A stretch of 8,229 bases of DNA from CAZKTF01 sp964555565 (GCA_964555565.1 CAZKTF010000161.1:1-8229), one strand, 5' to 3'. Positions 1 to 6,006 are shown, numbered from the stretch's first letter. The notes: a model not told the origin generated them from the letters alone. A program made the numbers and translations.

Positions 1-2
1 GG

Positions 3-278
3 CCCGCGCCCGCGGTCCGGCCGCCGCGCGCCGCTCCCCCCGCCCCGTCGCCCGCCCGGGGGCTCAGGCTCTTCCGCTCCCGGGACGAGGTCCTCGTCCT
101 CGCCTGGCGACCGCGCGACGGGATGCCGGCCGGGGGGACCCCGCTCGAATTGATCGACGCCTCCGGGTCCCGCCTCCGCGCGGGGAAGACCACCTTCCTC
201 ATCGCCCACGACGTCCGCGAGGTCTGCCGGAGGGCGCGGAGGGGGTCCGGCTCGCGGAGGGGCGGCCGGAGGCCGTGA
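3..278 (+). CDS. C-terminal fragment of a beta-rich protein, probably the upstream part of the same macroglobulin-like gene (frameshifted)
   Basis: This reading frame is open from the left edge and ends at TGA 276-278 (91 codons visible). Residues of about 20-75, 'GLRLFRSRDEVLVLAWRPRD' followed by 'TPLELIDASGSRLRAGKTT', look like a macroglobulin-type beta-sandwich domain of bacterial alpha-2-macroglobulins (pattern: lv.r.gdevLvw..d...G.Pv.ga.v.LlDa.G). That is family resemblance by eye, not a search result. The last ~20 residues (CRRARRGSGSRRGGRRP) are abnormally basic and use AGG codons, unlike the rest. From about 221 the +2 frame becomes coding-like (LPEGAEGVRLAEGRPEAVTV) and runs straight into the downstream ORF. 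I therefore think the true protein changes frame at about 219-226 and that this stop is not natural. If it is natural, the stop overlaps the next GTG by four bases (GTGA), implying translational coupling. Confidence 0.5.
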   Translation, partial: PAPAVRPPRAAPPAPSPARGLRLFRSRDEVLVLAWRPRDGMPAGGTPLELIDASGSRLRAGKTTFLIAHDVREVCRRARRGSGSRRGGRRP

Positions 279-2077
279 CCGTCCCGATGCCGCCGCCCCC
301 GCCGCCGCGCCTCCCCCCGGCGCGGCCTCTCCTCGCGGACCGGAGCGTCGCGCGGCCCGGGGACTTCCTCGTCGTGGCGACTCCAGTCTCCGATCGCCAC
401 GGGCAGGAGTCCCCCTCCCGCGCGGAGCTCGAGGGCGCCGTCGCCGGCCTGGAGCCTCCCCCCGTCGAGGCGGTGCAGGAGTCCTTCGACCCCGGGCACC
501 ACTGGACCCTCGCCCGCGTGCAGGTGCCGGAGGACTCCCCGCCCGGCGCGATCCTCTTCACCTTCGACGGGGAGACGCTGCGCCTCCCCGTGGTCGGGCG
601 GTACGGGCCGGGGGGAGCGGCCGACGAGCCGCCGCCTCCGCCCCCCTCGGCCGGCCCAGGCCAGCCGGGGGGGGCTACGGCGGGCGAGGCACCCGCTCCG
701 CCCTCCGCGCCCGGGGGGATCCTCCGGCTCGAGCCCGGCCCGGCCGGCGCCCCGCTCCGGCTGCGCCTCCCGCCGCGCTCCGCGGGGGGCGTCGCCCTCG
801 TCGCGGCAACCGCGGGCGACCGCCTCCTCGAGCACCTCGTCCTCGGGGCCGAGGGGCCGGAGGCCACGGTCCCCCTCCCCGCCGGGGCCCGCCCCGGGGA
901 GAGGATCGTCTTCACGGCGGTGCTCCCCGGTCCCCGGGGCCCGGAGGAGGCGTCCCTCGTCCTCGGGGGGGAGGGCCGCGACGCCCCCGTCCTCGGGATC
1001 GAGACCGCGCCGGGGGAGGACGGGACGGCCACGGTGACGCTCCGGCTCGGCCCCCCCGAGGGCGCGCCGCCCGGGACCCTCGCGCCGCATGCGCTGGCCG
1101 CGGTGGCGGTCGAGGACCCCTCGGGGCGCGACCCCGTGGCGCGGCTGTTCCCCCTCCCCCCGGGGGCGCTGGGGCCCGTCCCCCTGGAGGGGCTCCTCCC
1201 GGGGGTGGAGTACGAGGTGCGCGCCCTCTGCGTCGCGATCGAGGACGGGGCGCCGGCGACCGCGCGGGCGCGGCTGCGCCTCCCCGGCGAGGGCGCCCCG
1301 GCGTGTCCCCCGTTCCTGCGGGAGGGGGACCGCTCCGCCGGGCCCGCGCCGGACGTCGTGCGCGTGGAGGCGCCGCCCAGCCGCGTGCGCCTCCGCCTGC
1401 GCCCCGGTGAGCCCGGGCGGCTCGACATCCCCCGGCCGCCTCCCCCGGGGACGCGCGTCGCCTGGGCCGTGCTCTCGCGGTCGCGCGCGACGGGGCCCTT
1501 CCGGCTCCGCGCCGACGGGGGCATCGTCATCGAGTCGGAGGTCCTCCCCGCGGACGCGCCGGGACGCAACGGCGGCCGGCGCGGGGACGCCGACCCCGCG
1601 CAGCTCGCGGGGCGCACGCTCGAGCTCGAGAGCGGGATCGAGGGGCTGGAGGCCCTGCTCCTCGAGGCGACGTTCCCGGCGCGCGAGGACGCGCCGGCGG
1701 AGGACCACGGCGTGCGCGTCGTCCGGCGGATGCCTTCGGGGGGGAACAGGGGCGAGGTCGTCGCCATCGCGATCGAGGTCGTGGCCCCGGAGGGGCGCGA
1801 GCGGCTCGTGGTGGAGTGCCCGCTCCCCGCGGGCGCGGTCCCGGCGGAGGACGCGTGGGAGCTGCGCCGCCGCGGCGGGCCTGCCGTGCGGGCCGCACTC
1901 GAGGAGGACCGGGCCGTCTGGCGCCTCCCGTCGGGAGGGACGTGGCGGCTCGAACTGCGCCTGCGGCTCCTCCACGAGGGCCGCTTCGTCGTGCCCGGCG
2001 TGGACGCACTGTATGGCCTCGCCCACCCCGGGGACAAGCGCGGCAAATCGGAGTCGTGGGTACTGACGGTACACTAG
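275..2077 (+). CDS. Macroglobulin-like beta-domain protein, C-terminal MG10-like domain
   Basis: A 600-residue open frame from GTG 275 to TAG 2077. The start is uncertain: coding-like sequence extends upstream in this frame to about 221, so this may be the 3' part of the gene begun at base 3. Residues 5-16 are a proline run. At about 22-40 'DRSVARPGDFLVV' recalls the 'DRplYrPGdtv' motif of macroglobulin MG domains. Residues 340-470 are beta-rich with Pro/Gly linkers. The C-terminus is the best-supported part: VRVVRR at 480, 'VECPLPAG' at 513-520, a charged turn, then 'GRFVVPG' at 569-575 and a short Gly/Ser tail. This matches the terminal domain of bacterial alpha-2-macroglobulins (veDPLPAG ... 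GrFvvPP..ae.MY), with Cys in place of the usual Asp. No thioester motif (CxEQ) and no thioester helical domain is present. It probably acts outside the cytoplasm. If the assignment is wrong, it is an unrecognised Ig-like surface protein. Confidence 0.7.
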   Translation: MTVPMPPPPPPRLPPARPLLADRSVARPGDFLVVATPVSDRHGQESPSRAELEGAVAGLEPPPVEAVQESFDPGHHWTLARVQVPEDSPPGAILFTFDGETLRLPVVGRYGPGGAADEPPPPPPSAGPGQPGGATAGEAPAPPSAPGGILRLEPGPAGAPLRLRLPPRSAGGVALVAATAGDRLLEHLVLGAEGPEATVPLPAGARPGERIVFTAVLPGPRGPEEASLVLGGEGRDAPVLGIETAPGEDGTATVTLRLGPPEGAPPGTLAPHALAAVAVEDPSGRDPVARLFPLPPGALGPVPLEGLLPGVEYEVRALCVAIEDGAPATARARLRLPGEGAPACPPFLREGDRSAGPAPDVVRVEAPPSRVRLRLRPGEPGRLDIPRPPPPGTRVAWAVLSRSRATGPFRLRADGGIVIESEVLPADAPGRNGGRRGDADPAQLAGRTLELESGIEGLEALLLEATFPAREDAPAEDHGVRVVRRMPSGGNRGEVVAIAIEVVAPEGRERLVVECPLPAGAVPAEDAWELRRRGGPAVRAALEEDRAVWRLPSGGTWRLELRLRLLHEGRFVVPGVDALYGLAHPGDKRGKSESWVLTVH

Positions 2078-2196
2078 GGTCAGACCCCTCGCGTATTCGC
2101 GCGCCGTCGCAATCCCTTGCGCCAACGAGAGTTCCAGCACCACCGTCCACGAGCGTTTGCAAATGCAAACGCTCGGGGTCTGACCCCGCGTGTGTA
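2070..2196. repeat. REP-doublet (REPIN-like) element, copy 1
   Basis: Two copies of a 13-base near-palindrome face each other: GGGTCAGACCCC at 2077-2088 and GGGGTCTGACCCC at 2175-2187. Outer flanks are also inverted (TACAC at 2070-2074, GTGTA at 2192-2196). A strong hairpin (2150-2175) lies next to the right unit. The same core recurs in the same inverted arrangement at 4612-4697. This is the structure of REP doublets, short non-coding elements often mobilised by RAYT (Y1-family) transposases. No such transposase lies in the window, so mobility is inferred. The left edge overlaps the last codons and the stop of the upstream gene. Confidence 0.6.
2150..2175. repeat. 12-bp-arm perfect inverted repeat inside REP element 1
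   Basis: CGAGCGTTTGCA at 2150-2161 and TGCAAACGCTCG at 2164-2175 are perfect reverse complements separated by AA. The right arm's last G is the first G of the right REP unit. It is locally much more AT-rich than the surroundings. It could be a hairpin or cruciform that belongs to the element, a dyad protein site, or an intrinsic-terminator-like stem for the upstream gene. No U-tract follows, which argues against the last option. Confidence 0.6.
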
Positions 2197-2198
2197 AG

Positions 2199-2204
2199 TA
2201 CAAT
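2199..2204 (+). promoter_or_regulatory. -10 hexamer TACAAT of a probable leaderless promoter
   Basis: TACAAT lies exactly 6 nt before GTG 2211 of the PII gene, so transcription would begin at or next to the start codon. There is no Shine-Dalgarno in the gap (GAGCGG). No good -35 hexamer is seen 16-18 bp upstream, where the right REP unit (2175-2187) sits. Two other genes in the window show the same 6-nt arrangement (4708 and 6922), which is the main support. Confidence 0.5.
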
Positions 2205-2210
2205 GAGCGG

Positions 2211-2510
2211 GTGAAAGTCGTCTGCATCGTCAAGGTGCCGAAGCTCGAGGCGGTCCTCGGGGCGCTCGCGGGCTTCCCGGTCGAGTCGGTGGCGACCGAG
2301 GAGGTCCGAGGCTACGGACGCCAGAAGGGGCACCTGGAGCTCTACCAGGGCACCGAGTACAAGGTGACCTTCCTCCCCAAGGTGCGCGTGGAGTTCCACG
2401 CGGCGGCCGAGGTCGCCGAGAGGGCCGTGCTCGCCGTGGTCGAGGCGGCGCGCACGGGCCGCATCGGCGACGGCAAGATCTTCCTGCTCGACGAGGAGCC
2501 GCTGCCGTGA
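2211..2510 (+). CDS. glnB: PII nitrogen-regulatory signalling protein (GlnB/GlnK family), C-terminally short
   Basis: PII proteins are cytoplasmic trimers that bind ATP/ADP and 2-oxoglutarate and control nitrogen-metabolism partners. From GTG 2211 the product is 99 residues (E. coli GlnB: 112). The fold is clear: N-terminal strand VKVVCIVKVPKL, then 'EVRGYGRQKGH' at 31-41, the T-loop 'LYQGTEYKVTFLPKV' at 44-58, and the nucleotide-binding 'TGRIGDGKIF' at 82-91. Tyr50 corresponds to the uridylylation site Tyr51, although the loop reads YQGTEY rather than the usual Y[KR]G[AS][AE]Y. The chain stops at DEEPLP, before the segment that in GlnB carries Arg101 and Arg103, which contact ATP. GTG 2211 is preferred over in-frame GTG 2190 because 2190 lies inside the repeat element, the protein aligns from 2211, and a -10 box sits 6 nt before it. 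The stop overlaps the xdhC GTG by four bases. No amtB or glnA is nearby. Confidence 0.9.
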   Translation: MKVVCIVKVPKLEAVLGALAGFPVESVATEEVRGYGRQKGHLELYQGTEYKVTFLPKVRVEFHAAAEVAERAVLAVVEAARTGRIGDGKIFLLDEEPLP

Positions 2511-3349
2511 GGGACCCGCTCGAGGCCGCCGTCGAGATCCGCAAGCGGGGAGAGAAGGGCGCCCTCTGCACGGTGACGCGCACCGGGGGCTCCACCCCCG
2601 CCCGCGAGGCCATGCGCATGGTCGTGCGGGCCGACGGGACCGCGCTCGGCACCGTGGGCGGCGGGCGCTTCGAGGAGGAGGTCCGGCGCGCCGCCCTGCT
2701 CGCCATGGTCGATGAGAAGTGCCGCACGCTCGCCTTCGAGCTCACCGAGGACGACGACATGGAGCCGGGGCTCGTCTGCGGCGGCACGCTGGAGGTGTTC
2801 GTGGAGCCGCTCACGGTCCCGCGGCTGATCGTGCTCGGGGCGGGCCACCTGGGCCGGGCCGTGGCGCGCGTCGCCGCGGCGGCGGGGTTCCGCGTCACCG
2901 TCGCCGACGACCGCCCGACCCACGCCACGCGCGATCGCTTCCCCGGGGCGGCCGAGGTGCTCGCCATCCCCTTCGACGGGCTCTCCGGGGCGCTGGAGGC
3001 GGACGACACCTCCTACGTCGTCATCGTGACCCGGACCTGCGCCACGGACGAGCGCTGCCTCGCCTGGGCCCTCGGCACCCCGGCGCGCTACGTCGGGATG
3101 ATCGGATCCGCGCGCAAGGTCGCGAAAGCGCGCGAGCGCCTCCTCGCCCGCGGCGTCCCCGCCGCCGGGCTCGACCGCGTGCACGCCCCCGTCGGCCTCG
3201 ACCTCGGCGCGCGCACCCACGAGGAGATCGCCGTCGCCATCGTCGCCGAGATGATCGCCGTGCGCCGCCTGGGGTCCTCCCCGCGCCGGCCGGGCGCGTC
3301 CCCCGGGGCCCCCCTCGGCGCGCGCGACCCCGCCCGCGGTTCCTCTTGA
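2507..3349 (+). CDS. xdhC: XdhC/CoxI family molybdoenzyme maturation factor
   Basis: XdhC proteins bind molybdenum cofactor, assist its sulfuration and deliver it to xanthine-dehydrogenase-type hydroxylases. The 280-residue product has both family domains. The XdhC/CoxI N-domain contains 'TRTGGSTPAREAMRMVV' at 24-40, 'GTVGGGRFEEEV' at 48-59 and 'LVCGGTLEVFVEPL' at 89-102. The C-terminal Rossmann domain contains 'VLGAGHLGRA' at 109-118, 'VADDRP', 'YVVIVTR' at 170-176, 'ARYVGMIGSARKV' at 193-205 and a 'GLDLGARTHEEIAVAI' end. The final ~28 residues are a Pro/Gly/Ser/Arg low-complexity tail with no family counterpart I know. In the 'VTRxHxHDE' stretch usual for this family the sequence reads TRTCATDERC, so the histidines are replaced. 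The GTG start lies in a GTGA overlap with the PII stop, so the pair is almost certainly co-translated. No molybdenum hydroxylase subunit is in the window. Confidence 0.9.
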   Translation: MRDPLEAAVEIRKRGEKGALCTVTRTGGSTPAREAMRMVVRADGTALGTVGGGRFEEEVRRAALLAMVDEKCRTLAFELTEDDDMEPGLVCGGTLEVFVEPLTVPRLIVLGAGHLGRAVARVAAAAGFRVTVADDRPTHATRDRFPGAAEVLAIPFDGLSGALEADDTSYVVIVTRTCATDERCLAWALGTPARYVGMIGSARKVAKARERLLARGVPAAGLDRVHAPVGLDLGARTHEEIAVAIVAEMIAVRRLGSSPRRPGASPGAPLGARDPARGSS

Positions 3350-3371
3350 CTCCCCGGCCCGGCCGGGGGAG
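3350..3371 (+). terminator. GC-rich hairpin directly after xdhC, possible weak terminator
   Basis: CTCCCCGGCC (3350-3359) pairs with GGCCGGGGGAG (3361-3371) with one bulged G, beginning one base after the xdhC stop. No T-run follows (ATTGGAGG comes next), so a Rho-independent terminator is not well supported. The hairpin may instead stabilise the mRNA end or mean nothing in such GC-rich DNA. Confidence 0.25.
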
Positions 3372-3431
3372 ATTGGAGGGGCTGCCTCTCCCGTGGCCGC
3401 CGCGCGTGCCGCGACACCCGTGAGGTCCCCC

Positions 3432-4604
3432 ATGCCCCGCCCCGTCGTCCCCCTCGTCGTCGCGCCCCTCCTCGCCGCGTCCCTCCTCCTCGCCGCCTCC
3501 GCGTGCGCGCTCGCCGACGGCGACATCCTCGAGCGGAAGGACGGGAAGTTCCTCCCGGCCATCAAGGGGGATCGCCCCGGCGAGCAGGACTTCAAGGACA
3601 GCACCCACGCGGTCAAGGACGCCACCGCCGACGTCGTGACCTACACCTTCGGGGAGATCAAGGCGCTGCAGTCCATGCCGGCCGGCGAGATCGCCGAGAT
3701 CCACCTCCGCGCCTCGGTCCGGGGCACCGTCTTCCGGGGAGCGGAGAAGGACATGGCCCAGGGGAACTACGCCGACGCGGCGGAGACCTTCCAGAAGGTC
3801 GGAGCCGACCCCCGCGCCCATCCGGTCGTCCGCCAGAGGGCGCTCTTCAACGTGGCGCTCTGCCGCATGAACGGCGGCGACGCCAAGGGCGCCGTCGAGG
3901 CCGTGGAGGCGCTCCTCTCCACCTACTCCCGGTCCTTCTACCTGAAGAGGGCGCTGCTCCTGAAGGTGCAGGCGAACCTCGAGTCCGGCGACGAGGCCGA
4001 GGGGAAGAAGGGGATCGAGCAGCTCCTCGCGCTCCCCGGCCTCGGCGAGTCGGATCGGCTGGACGTCACCCTCGCCCGCATCAACATCGACTTCAACCGC
4101 GCCGCGAACGCCACGCCGGTGGACCGCGCGACCGTCTCGAAGTGCCGCGAGGAGTACGACCGGATCGTCCAGCAGACCGCGGGGAAGGCGGAGTTCTCCG
4201 CCGTGAGCAACGGGGCGCAGATCGGTTCGGCGAACTGCCTGCTCAGGCTCGGGGAGGCGGACAAGGCGCGCGCGGTCTTCCAGCGGATCGCCTACGACTC
4301 CAAGGCGGACGAGGGGCTGCTGGCCCGGGCGTTCAACGGGCTCGGCGAATGCTTCTACGGCCAGAACAACCCCGAGGCCCTGAGGGAGGCGCGCCGCTGC
4401 TTCCTCCGCGTGCGCATCCTCTACCAGGACGCCGCCACCCCGAACGAGGTGGCCAAGGCCCTCTACTACGCCGGGCAGTGCTTCAAGGACCTGGGAGACC
4501 TCCCACCCGCCGCCCTGAAGGACGCGATCCGGAGGGAGTGGGGCGAGTGCGTCCAGCGCTTCCCGAAGTCCATCTGGGCCCTGCGCTGCAAGCAGGGGCG
4601 GTAG
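3432..4604 (+). CDS. Exported TPR-repeat protein, function unknown
   Basis: A 390-residue protein from ATG 3432. GAGG at 3422-3425 gives a 6-nt Shine-Dalgarno spacing. GTG 3393 in the same frame also has GGAGGGG upstream (11 nt away), but it would add 13 residues before the signal peptide. Residues 1-28 are a Sec signal peptide: short Arg-containing n-region, a Leu/Val/Ala core, and a type I cleavage site after CALA, giving mature DGDIL. Cys25 is not in a good lipobox. Residues 29-100 form a small domain (DGDILERKDGK ... ADVVTYTFGEIKAL ... GEIAEIHLR) resembling the 'D.I.LKDG..' modules placed before TPRs in many planctomycete proteins. From about 104 ('AEKDMAQGNYADAAETFQKV') to about 370 there are several degenerate TPR helical pairs, consistent with a periplasmic scaffold. 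No catalytic motif is seen. The gene follows xdhC after 82 bp and is followed by a REP doublet. Confidence 0.85.
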   Translation: MPRPVVPLVVAPLLAASLLLAASACALADGDILERKDGKFLPAIKGDRPGEQDFKDSTHAVKDATADVVTYTFGEIKALQSMPAGEIAEIHLRASVRGTVFRGAEKDMAQGNYADAAETFQKVGADPRAHPVVRQRALFNVALCRMNGGDAKGAVEAVEALLSTYSRSFYLKRALLLKVQANLESGDEAEGKKGIEQLLALPGLGESDRLDVTLARINIDFNRAANATPVDRATVSKCREEYDRIVQQTAGKAEFSAVSNGAQIGSANCLLRLGEADKARAVFQRIAYDSKADEGLLARAFNGLGECFYGQNNPEALREARRCFLRVRILYQDAATPNEVAKALYYAGQCFKDLGDLPPAALKDAIRREWGECVQRFPKSIWALRCKQGR

Positions 4605-4611
4605 TTCTCGC

Positions 4612-4697
4612 GGAACCAGGGGGTCAGACCCCAGGCGCCGAGTTCGCTCGACGTGCCAAGCACCCTTGCCAGCGCCTGAGGTCTGACCCCTGGTGCC
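4612..4697. repeat. REP-doublet (REPIN-like) element, copy 2
   Basis: The left arm (4612-4639) and the right arm (4671-4697) are inverted copies of about 27 bases. They match at all but three positions plus one inserted G, and each contains the TCAGACC / GGTCTGA core found in copy 1 (left core GGGGTCAGACCCC at 4620-4632). The 31-base centre is unrelated to the centre of copy 1. The element begins 8 nt after the TPR gene stop and ends before the -10 box of the next gene. Its right arm contains GTG 4693, which argues against that codon being a start. Confidence 0.65.
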
Positions 4698-4700
4698 TAC

Positions 4701-4719
4701 GCGGGGATATGATCCCCGC
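4701..4719 (+). promoter_or_regulatory. Leaderless-type promoter embedded in a perfect dyad (candidate operator)
   Basis: GCGGGGAT (4701-4708) and ATCCCCGC (4712-4719) are perfect inverted 8-mers around ATG, ending immediately before start codon 4720. A good -10 hexamer, TATGAT (4708-4713), lies across the dyad centre, exactly 6 nt before that start codon. The dyad therefore covers the -10 and the presumed +1. It could be a repressor site or only a short hairpin. No convincing -35 hexamer is seen upstream. Confidence 0.5.
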
Positions 4720-6006
4720 ATGGACGCGCCCAGCGCGCAGGGGATTGCATGCCCGCCGGGCCCCGCGGGGACCCGTCCGCAGGAGCCCTTCGGCGCCGTG
4801 GTCCTGCGCGACCTCCGCCGCACCGCTCCGCCCTGGATCCTCTCCGCGGCCCTCCACGCCCTCCTCGCCGGGGGATACGTCCTCCTCGCCCCGGTCCGGC
4901 CGCCCGAGGCGAGGCCGGCCACCACCTTCGCCGCGGAGATCGATCCGGGCTCCGAGTTCCGCACCGAGTCGCGCGAGGGCGACCACGCGATCCGCGCCCC
5001 GAACCCGGACCTCCCCCCCGCGCTCCAGGAAGAGTCCTCCCCCTCCTTCGAGGAGACGCCCCCGTCGCGGGAGGCGCCCGACTCCGCCCCGCCGGACCCC
5101 TTCGAGAACCCGAATCCCGACCTGACCATCGGGTTCGGCGGGGGCGGCGCCCGGCGCCCCGGTCCCGCCCCGGTCAAGTTCGACGCGAACCCCGACTTCG
5201 GCGGCGAGGGCGCCGACGGCGCCAACCGGAACGCCGCGTCGATCCTGCTGAAGAGCATGGGCAACGCGGCCGGGGAGGAACGGCGCCTGCTCCGCCAGCT
5301 CGACCCCCGCCGCGTGCTCGTCGTGCGCGGCTCCTACGACCACGCCGAGGGGGTCTTCAACCTCCTCGGCCTCCGCCACGAGATCCTGGAGATGGACGAG
5401 GTCGCCCTGGCCCCGCTCACGCCGGGCTCCATCCTCATCGTGAACTGCGGCAACGAGGTCCTCTCCGCCGAGGGGGCGCGCAAGGTGCGCGAGTTCGTGG
5501 AGTCGGGCGGGTACCTCTGCACGACCGACTGGGGCCTCGAGAACGTCCTCGAGAAGGCGTTCCCCGGCGTCCTCCGCTCGCTCTACCGGGGCGGGGCCGG
5601 CGTGTGCACCGTCAACGAGACCGTCTCCATCCGCGTCCTCCTCCCCGAGCACCCGCTCCTGCGCGGCCTGCGCGTCGCGGGCCGCGACGCCCGCTGGTGG
5701 CTCGAGGACCGCGCCCACCCCATCGAGGTCCGCGACCACGAGCGGGTCCAGGTCCTCGTGGACAGCCCCGAGCTGAAGAGGCAGTACGGCAGCGGCGTCG
5801 TCGCCTGCACCTTCAACCACGGCAAGGGCCGCGTCCTCCACATCATCGGCCACTCCTGGCAGAAGGAGGGCAACCTCAAGGGCGTCTTCTCCATGCAGCG
5901 CGTCCTGGTGAACTTCCTCCTCGAGCGGGTGCGGAGCCTGAAGCCCGCCGAGCCGGAGCCGGTCGTGGCCTCCCCCGACGCGCCCGCGGCGGGGGGACCG
6001 AGGTAG
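4720..6006 (+). CDS. Membrane-anchored protein with a class I glutamine-amidotransferase-like (DUF4159/ThuA-type) domain
   Basis: A 428-residue protein from ATG 4720, chosen over GTG 4693, which lies inside the repeat. Layout: cytoplasmic N-terminus 1-37; one membrane segment at about 38-57 (PPWILSAALHALLAGGYVLL); a Pro/Gly/acidic linker at about 60-185 in which the triplet NPD recurs (95-97, 132-134, 157-159); then a globular domain from about 198. That domain starts with strand RVLVVRGSYDH, followed by 'HEILEMDEVAL', strand 'ILIVNCGNE' at 238-246, 'KVREFVESGGYLCTTDW', 'HPLLRGL', and near the end 'FNHGKGRVLHIIGHSWQKEG'. This is the order of a GATase-like flavodoxin-type fold. Cys243 sits where a nucleophile could be, but I see no confirmed Cys-His-Glu triad, so enzymatic activity is unproven. 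The domain is probably on the outer face of the inner membrane. A frequent alternative in such proteins is a non-catalytic binding role. Confidence 0.8.
   Translation: MDAPSAQGIACPPGPAGTRPQEPFGAVVLRDLRRTAPPWILSAALHALLAGGYVLLAPVRPPEARPATTFAAEIDPGSEFRTESREGDHAIRAPNPDLPPALQEESSPSFEETPPSREAPDSAPPDPFENPNPDLTIGFGGGGARRPGPAPVKFDANPDFGGEGADGANRNAASILLKSMGNAAGEERRLLRQLDPRRVLVVRGSYDHAEGVFNLLGLRHEILEMDEVALAPLTPGSILIVNCGNEVLSAEGARKVREFVESGGYLCTTDWGLENVLEKAFPGVLRSLYRGGAGVCTVNETVSIRVLLPEHPLLRGLRVAGRDARWWLEDRAHPIEVRDHERVQVLVDSPELKRQYGSGVVACTFNHGKGRVLHIIGHSWQKEGNLKGVFSMQRVLVNFLLERVRSLKPAEPEPVVASPDAPAAGGPR

Noticed and set aside
275..2077. Thioester-bearing alpha-2-macroglobulin
   Set aside because: No CxEQ motif and no helical thioester domain were found in either visible frame.
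2190..2210. GTG 2190 as the PII start
   Set aside because: It lies inside the repeat element, adds residues absent from PII proteins, and is upstream of the -10 box at 2199.
199..2399. Long open frames antisense to the macroglobulin-like and PII genes
   Set aside because: They are Ser/Arg/Pro/Gly-rich shadows expected in DNA this GC-rich; the plus strand has the recognisable domains and GC-ending codons.
3432..3520. Lipoprotein signal on the TPR protein
   Set aside because: The residues before Cys25 (ASA) are a poor lipobox, while ALA followed by D is a good type I cleavage site.
4693..4719. GTG 4693 as start of the GATase-like gene
   Set aside because: It lies in the right arm of the repeat and upstream of the -10 box; ATG 4720 fits the 6-nt spacing.
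3021..5264. A 747-residue antisense open frame across the TPR gene
   Set aside because: It runs through two clear plus-strand genes and a repeat element, and has no recognisable domain.
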